Positions 1 to 7,350 of a stretch of 64,000 bases of DNA are shown here, in pieces. Source of the DNA: Rhodococcus sp. B50 (GTDB taxonomy: Bacteria; Actinomycetota; Actinomycetes; Mycobacteriales; Mycobacteriaceae); the NCBI RefSeq assembly GCF_013602415.1, contig NZ_WPAG02000002.1, positions 1,240,001 to 1,304,000 of the forward strand, written 5' to 3'. A model generated the notes under the pieces. That model made no database searches, was not told the origin of the DNA, and saw only the letters and a program-made list of their open reading frames with translations. The position numbers were made by a program, and so were the translations under genes. The number at the start of each line of letters is the position of its first letter. Positions within the stretch are counted from its first letter, which is position 1.

Positions 1-269
1 GGACGCATGTCGCTGTAGTTCAGCGGTTCGGGGCTGAACTCCTCTTTGGATTTGCCTGCCACGGCGCTCAGGCCGCTACTCGGGAACTTCTTGCCGTCGT
101 AGACCCAGACGTCCATCCCCGTCTTGTCATCCTTGATCATGTGGGGGGCGCGGTCCCGATCTTTTTTCGGTACTCGGTCGACCCAGAGGTTCGGGGGCTC
201 GAGGATGTGATCGTCCACCGAGATCAGCCAATCCAGGTTGTACTCGGTGGTGTTCGTCTCGTTGCTCAT
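1..269 (-). CDS. Amidohydrolase_2-type metal-dependent hydrolase (N-terminal part)
   Basis: The first 89 residues are present and the gene runs off the left edge of the window. The N-terminus carries the pattern SVDDHILEPPNLWVDRVP, which is typical of actinobacterial amidohydrolases with a TIM-barrel fold; the D-x-H gives metal ligands. Related enzymes include decarboxylases and hydrolases of aromatic or cyclic acids. The ATG at 269 overlaps the stop of the upstream aldehyde dehydrogenase by four bases (ATGA), so the two are co-translated. The reaction cannot be named from this fragment. The family is fairly sure and the substrate unknown. Confidence 0.8.
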   Translation of the reverse strand, partial: MSNETNTTEYNLDWLISVDDHILEPPNLWVDRVPKKDRDRAPHMIKDDKTGMDVWVYDGKKFPSSGLSAVAGKSKEEFSPEPLNYSDMR

Positions 270-1735
270 TTCGGCAGTTCTCCTATCGACATGTGCTTGA
301 CTTCCTGGAATTCGCGGATGCCCTCCGGACCCCGTTCGCGACCGAGCCCGCTCTGCTTGTAACCGCCGCTCGGCGCATATGCGCTGAATACGGTGGTGTT
401 GACGTTGACGGCGCCGGCGCGCACGCGCCGGGCAACGGCCAGTGCTGCTGCCGCATCGCGGCTGTATACCTGGCCGGACAGCCCGTAGATGCTGTCGTTG
501 GCGATTCTCACCGCGTCGTCGATGTCTCGGTAGCCGATCACACTGATCACCGGCCCGAAGATTTCCTCCTGTGCAGCTGGGTTCGTGTTGTCGGGGAGAT
601 CCAGCACAGTGGGCTCGAAGTAGTAGCCTCGATCGAAATGCTCCGGGCGCCGACCGCCTGCCCTGACCTTGGCGCCGTGCTCCTCGGCGAGCTGTACGAA
701 CTGTTCGCACTTGGAGCGTTGCGGCGCGCTGATCACGGGTCCGATCAATGTTGACGGGTCGGTGGGTGCACCCACCGGGATCGAGCCGTACGCAGCAGAA
801 ACCACTTCGAGTACTTCCTCTTTACGTTCCTGGGGCACCAGCATTCGCGTCGCGGCCACACAGGCCTGGCCCGCGGTGCGCGCCACCACGGCGAGAGCAC
901 CCATGCCGACCCGCTCGAGCGCATCGGGCAGGTAGATCTGCGCGGACTTGCCCCCGAGTTCGAGCGAGAGTCGCTTCACTGTCGGGGCCGCTTGCGCAAT
1001 AATGCTGCGCCCCACGACAGTCGATCCGGTGAAGGACACCATGTCCACCGCCGGATGAGTCGTCAACAGTTGCGCACCCTCCATACCCGCTTCGGCCACC
1101 ACACTCAGCACGCCGGGGGGAAGGCCGGCCACGTCCGCTGCCTTACCGAAAATCAGCGATGAAATCGGCGTCAGCGGGCTCGGACGCAAGATGACCGAGT
1201 TGCCGGCCATCAGCGCAGGAATCAGCTTCTGCAGAGCCATGATCAAAGCGGCGTTGTAAGGCGTGATCGCAGCGACCACCCCTACCGGTTCGTGCCGCCG
1301 GATGCTGAGGGCGACCCGCCCTCGCACCAGATCGTCGACCGGAACAGGATTGGCTTCCTCGTGCGGCATCGACAGGTACAAGTCGATTGTCTGCCGCGCG
1401 ATCGCGATGCCTCCGCGACACTGTGTTTCATCCGCGAACTTGATCGGCTGGCCGGCCTCGGCGACGAGTGTGTCGACCAGTATCTTATGGTTTGCTTCGA
1501 TGTGGTCGACCAGTGCATGCAGCACTCGAGCACGGTCTCGAGGCGTGCGATCGGCCCATACTCCGTCGTCGAAAGCGCGCCGTGCCGCGACGATGGCGCG
1601 CTCGACCTCTACGAGGGGCGTGGCAGTCACATCGGCGACATGGCTTTCGTCGGCCGGGTTTTCGACGCTGATGGGGCTCTCGCCGGTGATCCAGTCTCCG
1701 GCCACATAGGTTCGGCGTTCAGATAGGACGTTCAA
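266..1735 (-). CDS. NAD(P)-dependent aldehyde dehydrogenase
   Basis: A 489-residue cytosolic aldehyde dehydrogenase of normal length that oxidises an aldehyde to its acid. The core residues are all there: Asn161 in TPYNAA, the cofactor loop FTGST at 235-239, Glu259 in LELGGKS, the nucleophile Cys292 in GQACVAATR, and a C-terminal EEIFGP. The start is TTG, supported by AAGGAG five bases upstream; no in-frame ATG lies nearby. It is the first gene of a unit with the amidohydrolase. A palindrome and a motif shared with the acyl-CoA synthetase promoter lie just upstream. The aldehyde is unknown, but the neighbours suggest an intermediate in breakdown of a cyclic or side-chain-bearing compound. Confidence 0.93.
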   Translation of the reverse strand: MNVLSERRTYVAGDWITGESPISVENPADESHVADVTATPLVEVERAIVAARRAFDDGVWADRTPRDRARVLHALVDHIEANHKILVDTLVAEAGQPIKFADETQCRGGIAIARQTIDLYLSMPHEEANPVPVDDLVRGRVALSIRRHEPVGVVAAITPYNAALIMALQKLIPALMAGNSVILRPSPLTPISSLIFGKAADVAGLPPGVLSVVAEAGMEGAQLLTTHPAVDMVSFTGSTVVGRSIIAQAAPTVKRLSLELGGKSAQIYLPDALERVGMGALAVVARTAGQACVAATRMLVPQERKEEVLEVVSAAYGSIPVGAPTDPSTLIGPVISAPQRSKCEQFVQLAEEHGAKVRAGGRRPEHFDRGYYFEPTVLDLPDNTNPAAQEEIFGPVISVIGYRDIDDAVRIANDSIYGLSGQVYSRDAAAALAVARRVRAGAVNVNTTVFSAYAPSGGYKQSGLGRERGPEGIREFQEVKHMSIGELPK

Positions 1736-1759
1736 CTCGACTCCTTATCACTGCTAGCA

Positions 1760-1787
1760 GTAGAACATAATTCTCGTACTTACGAGA
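1760..1787. promoter_or_regulatory. Candidate operator upstream of the aldehyde dehydrogenase
   Basis: Two overlapping signals sit 25-52 bases before the TTG start. Positions 1760-1775 read GTAGAACATAATTCTC and match 15 of 16 bases of 6603-6618 in front of the acyl-CoA synthetase. Positions 1772-1787 form a perfect inverted repeat, TCTCGTA-CT-TACGAGA, of the kind bound by TetR or GntR dimers. No regulator gene for this block lies within the window, so the cognate protein is unknown. Confidence 0.5.
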
Positions 1788-1803
1788 GTCACATTCTATT
1801 TTT

Positions 1804-3006
1804 TCAGAACGGGTATGCGGAGTACACGACTGCACCGCCGTAATGAGGCGAGGAATGGCACGCCACGGCGGTCGTGGCGGTCGTGCGTTGACGCAGGCCG
1901 GCTCGTCCGGACAGCTGTAGATAGCACTCGAGCATCTGCGGAATGCCGTGCATTCGACCGTTTCCGAGGGCGCCGCCCCCCGACAGGGCAGGTATCGCGC
2001 CGGGGAGGTCACTGTCGATACCGCCGGCCTCCACGAAGCGGTGCGCCTCCCCCTGGGGACACAAACCCAGCACTTCGAGCCAGAACCACACGAAAGGAGA
2101 GAAACCGTCGTAAACCTGCGGAAGGTCGACCTCGCGCATCGAGATCCCCGAACTTTCCCTCAGTCGGCGAGCCAATAGTGTTCCGCTGTCGAAGATGTCG
2201 TCCAAGGGCCAATGCAGCGGAAGTCGCCGACGGGTCGGTGTGCTGCTTGCATAACCGGAGATGTATACGGGCGCGTGCGGGAGGCCCTTCGCGCGGTCCG
2301 CGGTGGTGAGGACGAAGGCCGCGACCCCGTCGACGGGGATGTCACAGTCGTAGCGGGATACGGGATCGAACAATTTCGGAGCCGACAGGTATTCCTCGGT
2401 ATCGAGTGGTCGGTCGTACCAGTACGACCAAGGAATGCGCGCGCCGTTCTTACGAGCTTCGATCACAACCGCGGCCATCGACTCCGGTCGGGCGCCGAAG
2501 CGCTGCACGTACTCGTTGTACGGGAGAGCGATCATGGCCAGAGGGCCGAAAAAACCCTGCGGTGCCGTCCATTGCTGTAGACCGTGAGCCTGTTGGAGCG
2601 AGTTGCCGTGGTATCTACCGGGAGGATTGTGCAGTGCACGATGCACCACGACGTAGTCGGCAGCTCCACTGACGAGGGCGTTGACTGCCATTGCCACCGA
2701 GCCCGTCAGCTGACCGATGCCGTCGAAGCCGGCGACGTACCGAGGGTTGCCGCCGAGTCGCTGCGCCAGCCATGTGGACGAGACGATGCTGACGCCGTCC
2801 TCCGGAGTCCGGCCACCTGAACTCGGCAGCAGACTGGAGCTGACGTAACCGTCCACCTGCCCTACTCGAAGTCCTGCGTCCTCGATCGCCGCACGTGCCA
2901 CCTCGACCGCTACGGCACCGAGGGATCGGTCGGCCGTGCGGTGAATGTCGCTGTGCGCGTACCCCACGATCGCGACCTTGTTGCGTGCTCCGAACCCGTC
3001 GCTCAT
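1804..3006 (-). CDS. Thiolase-fold lipid-transfer-type protein, Ltp2-like aldolase
   Basis: A 400-residue SCP2-thiolase-like protein. The catalytic Cys of true thiolases is absent: the region around residues 90-105 reads GFDGIGQLTGS. The usual catalytic His motif is replaced by VYDGFSPF, which resembles the YDxF segment of the steroid side-chain retro-aldolase Ltp2, and the end has HGIPQMLE instead of GHPxGATG. Ltp2-type enzymes work only in complex with a DUF35 protein, and the gene directly before this one encodes one (ATGA overlap at 3003-3006). The inferred role is retro-aldol cleavage of a beta-hydroxyacyl-CoA. A non-catalytic acyl-carrier role is the main alternative. Confidence 0.8.
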   Translation of the reverse strand: MSDGFGARNKVAIVGYAHSDIHRTADRSLGAVAVEVARAAIEDAGLRVGQVDGYVSSSLLPSSGGRTPEDGVSIVSSTWLAQRLGGNPRYVAGFDGIGQLTGSVAMAVNALVSGAADYVVVHRALHNPPGRYHGNSLQQAHGLQQWTAPQGFFGPLAMIALPYNEYVQRFGARPESMAAVVIEARKNGARIPWSYWYDRPLDTEEYLSAPKLFDPVSRYDCDIPVDGVAAFVLTTADRAKGLPHAPVYISGYASSTPTRRRLPLHWPLDDIFDSGTLLARRLRESSGISMREVDLPQVYDGFSPFVWFWLEVLGLCPQGEAHRFVEAGGIDSDLPGAIPALSGGGALGNGRMHGIPQMLECYLQLSGRAGLRQRTTATTAVACHSSPHYGGAVVYSAYPF

Positions 3007-3422
3007 CCGGCAAGCTCGAAGGCCGGGAGGGAGATTTCAGGAGACAAGTCCTCGAAGGCTATGGAAACAGGGGTCCCGACGCGGAGCTCGACGTCGATGC
3101 CATCGAGTAACCGGCCGATCATCCGCAGCTCTGTTTGCTCACGGAGTTCGACGTCGACCAGCACGAACGGAAGAATGTCATCGAATCCGGGAAGAAAGGA
3201 CCGACGAACAATTGTCCACGACCGGACGGTGCCGTGTCCGCTGACCGGAACGAACTCGAACTCGGGGGTGCTCGAACCACAGTTCGGGCACACGCTGTCG
3301 GGTGGCAGTGCGAAGCCGTGGCAACGTCGACAACGTGGCAGTGCGAGTACACGTTGGGCCGCCGCCGCCCAGTACGGTTTCGAGTTCGCGTCAGGTAGCG
3401 GCAGTGGACGGTGGGCGGTCAC
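3003..3422 (-). CDS. DUF35 / OB-fold zinc-ribbon acyl-CoA-binding protein
   Basis: A 139-residue protein starting at GTG (3422) inside the stop of the CoA-transferase (GTGA overlap). A longer in-frame reading to 3671 exists, but it is only antisense to the CoA-transferase. A rubredoxin-like zinc ribbon is formed by Cys31, Cys34, Cys45 and Cys48 (CRRC...CPNC). It is followed by an OB-fold with the family's SGHGTVRSWTIV strand. DUF35 proteins pair with thiolase-fold partners (for example the ChsH2 DUF35 domain with Ltp2, or acetyl-CoA acetyltransferase partners) and are required for their activity. The partner is surely the thiolase-fold gene that follows. Confidence 0.88.
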   Translation of the reverse strand: MTAHRPLPLPDANSKPYWAAAAQRVLALPRCRRCHGFALPPDSVCPNCGSSTPEFEFVPVSGHGTVRSWTIVRRSFLPGFDDILPFVLVDVELREQTELRMIGRLLDGIDVELRVGTPVSIAFEDLSPEISLPAFELAG

Positions 3423-4648
3423 GGTATGACGCCTTTCTCGTTGAGCGATCCGATTCGCTCCCAGTCGTAGCCGAGCTCGAGCAGCACCGCCTCCGTGTGT
3501 TCGCCGTGTTCCGGAGCGCGACGTAGTGCCGGAGGTTCGTGATTCAACTGGACCGGCACAGTGGGCAGTCGGTAGACGAGTCCGTCGTCGAGTCGAACCT
3601 CGCCGATGTATCCGTTGGCTGCCACCTGCGGATCGTCGACCACCTCGTGTACCGACTGGACGGGCGCCCATGGTGCATCAAGCTCGGCGAGTAGGTGTTT
3701 CCATTCCTCCAGCGTGTGCTTGGCGAAGACCCCGTCGAGTTCCTCGATGCACGCGGCACTGTTTGCCCTGCGGGCAGCCATGTTCACGAAGCGGGGATCC
3801 TCGACGAGGTCCTCACGACCGATGAGGCGGGCGAATGCCGGCCAGTACCGGTCACCTTGGAGAAACATCAGCTGGATGTGCCGACGGTCCCGGGTCATAT
3901 AGGTCCCGGTGAGGGGATTGACGCCCGGCCCTCGACCGGTCACCGCCGCCACGTCACCACCGTTGAGGGCTGCAAGCAGATCCGACGACAGCATCCACAT
4001 CGCGGTAGCGAGCAGCGACACGTCGACAGTGGTGCCCATTCCGGTCTTGGCACGTTCGAGGAGGGCGGTTGCGATCCCGAAGGCCAGCGCCATTGCACCG
4101 TTGCGGTCGCCCATGGCACCGCGTTGGCTGATCGGATACTCGCGTTCGGTGGGGGTGAGCACGTGACCGACTCCGCCTCGAGCCCAGAATGCCGAGCTGT
4201 CGTAACCGGGTTTGTCGGCATCGGGACCGCGGGCACCGAATCCGTGTCCGCGCGCGTAGATCAGGCGCGGGTATCGTTTCCGGACGGTGTCGGCGTCGAG
4301 CCCGAGTCGCTCGAGCGCGCTGGGGCGAAGACTGGTGATGAACACGTCGGCAGATTCGAGCAATTGGTGCAGGACCGCCAAGCCTTCCGCGCGCCGCACA
4401 TCCAGCGCGATCGATCGTTTGCCGCGGTTGGCGAGGGCCATGGAGAGATTGGGTCCACCGCGATCGGTGCCTACCCCCTGGGTTGCGAGTCCACGATACG
4501 GATCTCCCTCCGGCGGCTCGATCCGGATGACGTCCGCCCCCCAGTCGGCCAGTAGCGCTGCGGCGACCGGCACGAACACCCACTGGGCGAGTTCGACTAC
4601 GCGTACTCCCGCGAACGCCTGTTTCTGCGGCGAGTTGTCATCAGTCAT
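3419..4648 (-). CDS. CaiB/BaiF family (class III) CoA-transferase
   Basis: A 409-residue class III CoA-transferase that moves CoA from a donor thioester to a carboxylate by a ping-pong mechanism. The N-terminus has the family pattern GVRVVELAQWVFVP and GADVIRIEPPEGDPYR. The candidate catalytic Asp181 is in MGDRNGAM, at the place of formyl-CoA transferase Asp169. I chose ATG 4648 because it begins the conserved domain; the ATG at 4708 would run deep into the ferredoxin gene. It overlaps the ferredoxin by eight bases and the DUF35 gene by four. It probably activates the acid substrate of this block or recycles CoA; the substrate is unknown. Confidence 0.9.
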   Translation of the reverse strand: MTDDNSPQKQAFAGVRVVELAQWVFVPVAAALLADWGADVIRIEPPEGDPYRGLATQGVGTDRGGPNLSMALANRGKRSIALDVRRAEGLAVLHQLLESADVFITSLRPSALERLGLDADTVRKRYPRLIYARGHGFGARGPDADKPGYDSSAFWARGGVGHVLTPTEREYPISQRGAMGDRNGAMALAFGIATALLERAKTGMGTTVDVSLLATAMWMLSSDLLAALNGGDVAAVTGRGPGVNPLTGTYMTRDRRHIQLMFLQGDRYWPAFARLIGREDLVEDPRFVNMAARRANSAACIEELDGVFAKHTLEEWKHLLAELDAPWAPVQSVHEVVDDPQVAANGYIGEVRLDDGLVYRLPTVPVQLNHEPPALRRAPEHGEHTEAVLLELGYDWERIGSLNEKGVIP

Positions 4649-4913
4649 CGTGAGAATCCTTTTCCTCCGAATGGCCGGGTGAGGCTGCGCGGACACCGTC
4701 CGTGTCACCCGAACGCAAAGCCAGAGTGATTGCTCCCGTGGGGCATGCGGCTACTGCGACCTCGACGTCCGCCGACTTGGTCACGACCGATTGCTGCACG
4801 TCGGCCTTGGCATCGTTTCCGATGACGAAGGCGTCGGCGGCGTACGACACGCACACGCCCGATCCCATGCAGATCTCCCGGTCGATATCGACGACATACT
4901 CTTCTTCACGCAT
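4641..4913 (-). CDS. 3Fe-4S ferredoxin
   Basis: A 90-residue small ferredoxin. Cluster ligands are Cys15, Cys21 and Cys57 in CMGSGVC and ACPTGAI. The C-x5-C spacing without a central Cys is the 3Fe-4S type that feeds electrons to actinobacterial cytochromes P450 and some other oxygenases. The start ATG at 4913 lies inside the end of the acyl-CoA synthetase gene (eight-base overlap), which supports it over the ATG at 4943. The C-terminal 25 residues are acidic and probably disordered. No P450, Rieske oxygenase or ferredoxin reductase is present in this window, so the redox partner must be encoded elsewhere. Confidence 0.9.
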   Translation of the reverse strand: MREEEYVVDIDREICMGSGVCVSYAADAFVIGNDAKADVQQSVVTKSADVEVAVAACPTGAITLALRSGDTDGVRAASPGHSEEKDSHDD

Positions 4914-6507
4914 GCGATGCCTCCTGTTCGATGGACACTCCACTCCGCCGCCCGACCTCCGCGACGTGCTGCCGCACTCGGTGCTTCTGCACCTTTCCGG
5001 ATGGGGTCCGCGGAAAATCGTCGACTTCGTGCAGTTCCTCCGGCCACTTCTGGCGCGCCACCCCCGCCGCCGCGAAGTGTTGACGAACCTCGTCCAACGA
5101 CGGCATGGGGTGCCCTGGCTTCAGTCGCAGCACCGCCGCTGCACGCTCACCGAAACGGGGGTCGGGAGCGGCGACGACAGCGGCCTCGACGATGGCAGGC
5201 ATCGTGAGAAGGGTGTCTTCGACGGCCGCCGCCGCGATGTTCTCGCCACCGCGGATAATGATGTCGGACTTGCGGTCGGTGACGGTGAGATACCCGTCGT
5301 CGTCGACGATCCCGATGTCGCCGGTGTGATACCAGCCCTCATCGTCGAAGGCTCGTGCGGTCAAACTCGCATCGGTGTAGCCGACGCAGAGGTCGGGCCC
5401 GCGACTGAGAATCTCTCCATCGTCGGTCAGTCGAATCTCGACCCCGAGTCGGGGTCGTCCATCGGTGAGCAAACGCTTGTCCTCGGGTGCGGTGGTGAGC
5501 GAGCCCGTGACAGAAGGATGCTCGGTGCTTCCATACGACCGAGTCACGAGGAGACCGAGATCGGTCAGGCGCCGCGTGACGGCTGCCGGCACCGTGGACC
5601 CACCCAAGCCGATGGGCCCGAAGTGGCGAAGGTGGTCGGAAGTGAAGTCGGGGTGCTCGAGCAGACTGGTGACGAAATAGGGCGGTCCGCCGCCGATCGC
5701 CACCCCATCGGAGTTCATCAGGGCGAGCACTCGGGTGGGATCCCATTCGTCGCACAGATCCGCAGGAGTTCCTTCTACAAGCGGAAAGAGGAACGCGCCC
5801 AACATCCCTATGAAGTGGCCCACGGGCAGGGCGGTGAGTTGCCGTCCACGGTCGGGTTCGTAGCCGGACAACAGTTGCCGGGTTTCGAATGCCAGGGTCT
5901 GGTGGGTGTGGATGACACCCTTCGGGTCTCGCGTCGTCCCGGAGGTATATGCGATCAGAGCCGGGGCCGCCGGATCGACTTCGAGCACGCCCGGCATCGG
6001 CTCCGCAGCGAACAGGTCGTCGAAGTCCCTGTCGACCACGCCGACGATCGGCACGTGCGCGCTCGGCTCCGGGGTGTACGCCATCCGTCCGAATCGCTCG
6101 GCGGTGATGAACACGCGTGGTCGGGCGTTGTCGAGGATGAAGCCCAGTTCTTTGGGACCATAGAAGTGGACGATGGGGACCGTGACTGCGCCGAGCAGCG
6201 CCGACGCCCAGAAGGTTGCTGCTGCCTCCATCCAGTTGGGCAGCTGGAACGCGATCACGTCGCCGGGTCCGACACCTCGCGCGCGCAGCCCGGCGGCGAG
6301 CCGACGGGCGACGACCTCGACATCGGCGAACGTGCCCGAATAGGGCCTGACAACCGAGTGCACATGAAAGCCCTTGTCGGAATGCTTCTCCAGTCCTTCT
6401 GCGAGGATCTCGCCGAGTGATTCCCGGCTCCACCACCCCATCGCTTCGTAGTGGCTGGTCAACGCTGCGGGCACATCGCGCACTGCCAGACTCGAGCTAT
6501 TCGTCAC
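4906..6507 (-). CDS. Acyl-CoA synthetase (AMP-binding, ANL superfamily)
   Basis: An enzyme of 533 residues that activates a carboxylic acid to its CoA thioester with ATP. Motifs in order: A3 YTSGTTRDPKG at about 187-197, A5 YGSTEHP at about 325-331, WYHTGD with Asp397, and the A10 lysine Lys505 in RTPSGK. The A3 loop has Arg where most family members have Gly (SGTTGxPKG). The start is uncertain: GTG 6507 has AGAAAGG upstream, and an in-frame TTG at 6540 would add 11 residues. It heads the run synthetase-ferredoxin-CoA-transferase-DUF35-Ltp-like, all linked by overlaps. The likely substrate is a side-chain or ring-derived acid. Confidence 0.92.
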   Translation of the reverse strand: MTNSSSLAVRDVPAALTSHYEAMGWWSRESLGEILAEGLEKHSDKGFHVHSVVRPYSGTFADVEVVARRLAAGLRARGVGPGDVIAFQLPNWMEAAATFWASALLGAVTVPIVHFYGPKELGFILDNARPRVFITAERFGRMAYTPEPSAHVPIVGVVDRDFDDLFAAEPMPGVLEVDPAAPALIAYTSGTTRDPKGVIHTHQTLAFETRQLLSGYEPDRGRQLTALPVGHFIGMLGAFLFPLVEGTPADLCDEWDPTRVLALMNSDGVAIGGGPPYFVTSLLEHPDFTSDHLRHFGPIGLGGSTVPAAVTRRLTDLGLLVTRSYGSTEHPSVTGSLTTAPEDKRLLTDGRPRLGVEIRLTDDGEILSRGPDLCVGYTDASLTARAFDDEGWYHTGDIGIVDDDGYLTVTDRKSDIIIRGGENIAAAAVEDTLLTMPAIVEAAVVAAPDPRFGERAAAVLRLKPGHPMPSLDEVRQHFAAAGVARQKWPEELHEVDDFPRTPSGKVQKHRVRQHVAEVGRRSGVSIEQEASHA

Positions 6508-6858
6508 CAAATTCAACGCCTTTCTCGGATGGGAAGACAACGATCGTCGTCTCGGGTGGAGGAAACGGCACCCGAATTGGTGCCCGAAAGTGACTGTTCA
6601 CGGTAGAACATCATTCTCATGTAGGTTGTCACGATCGCGGTGGCGATTCAAGACCGCATCGCTCGAACCGAGCTATTCGCGTGCGGAGAGTGCGTGCCGC
6701 TGTGGTCGAAACAGCAGGGGCACAGTCGGTTCCCGGTATGCAGGACGACCGGCGCGGTTGTGACCGGCGATGTGGAGCAATCATCCGTCGGTGTCGCCCG
6801 ACGGCGAATGCACACAGTGCTTCATCCTGTTGTCGGCCACGGCACGACGGACAGATCT
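6508..6858. other. Gene-free interval before the acyl-CoA synthetase operon
   Basis: No convincing coding sequence is seen. The stretch must hold the promoter of the synthetase operon (minus strand). It contains the 16-base motif at 6603-6618 and the tail of the cupin transcript. The open frame on the plus strand from 6640 is antisense to the cupin gene. Confidence 0.6.
6603..6618. promoter_or_regulatory. Shared 16-base motif upstream of the acyl-CoA synthetase
   Basis: The sequence GTAGAACATCATTCTC differs at one base from 1760-1775 in front of the aldehyde dehydrogenase. It contains the partly symmetric core AGAAC-N3-ATTCT. It lies 96 bases before the chosen synthetase start. A looser relative (GTAGAATGACGTTTC, from 8515) occurs before the kinase gene. 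The best reading is a common operator joining the units of this catabolic block. Confidence 0.45.
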
Positions 6859-7275
6859 CTACCCGGCCGGATGTGCGCCTGTCGCTCTGTCGGCCACCCG
6901 CTGTATCGCATTCATCAAGTGCTGCAGTGCGTACGCCGGGTTGAATTCGAGGTGACTGGTCTGGTCTCGGTACTTCAGGATGTGCCCGGCCGGAAAGAAG
7001 TACACCTCACCGGCGACGGCGGTTTCGTCCTCCTGGTCGGTATCCGGGTAGCAGGCGGTGATCGAGCCGGTAAGCACGTATCCGTAATGGGGACACATGC
7101 AGATTCCGCCCGGAAGTCCTGCCGCGCGGTACAACTCCGTGCAGTCGCGCGGTCCGGCGGTCGTGGTGTAGCCGACTTCGAGGTCTCCCCACTGGGTAGA
7201 GTAGAAGTGGTCGGTGGCCGAGGGCCAACGACCGCCGCCGGCGTTGGGTAGATCGGCAGGTCTTGCGTGTGGCAT
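6859..7275 (-). CDS. Cupin-fold small protein
   Basis: A 138-residue protein with a single beta-barrel cupin look: HYGYVLTGSI around residues 63-72 and a GEVYFFPAGHIL strand at 89-100. The second motif keeps the P-x-G-H pattern. The first motif has fewer histidines than metal-dependent dioxygenases, so metal binding is uncertain. Start ATG 7275 has GGAGAAG six bases upstream. It follows the kinase gene by 75 bases on the same strand and is probably co-transcribed. Possible roles are isomerase, sensor or accessory protein; none can be chosen from sequence alone. Confidence 0.7.
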   Translation of the reverse strand: MPHARPADLPNAGGGRWPSATDHFYSTQWGDLEVGYTTTAGPRDCTELYRAAGLPGGICMCPHYGYVLTGSITACYPDTDQEDETAVAGEVYFFPAGHILKYRDQTSHLEFNPAYALQHLMNAIQRVADRATGAHPAG

Positions 7276-7350
7276 GGTGCTTCTCCGGTTTCGACGGTGG
7301 GTGCCGGCGCACCCGCTGTGCTCCGTGGGTAGGTCTGTCGGAGCGGTGGG

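Noticed and set aside
4702..6420. A 572-residue plus-strand open frame
   Set aside because: It lies wholly antisense to the ferredoxin and acyl-CoA synthetase genes, which have clear motifs. It is a by-product of high G+C.
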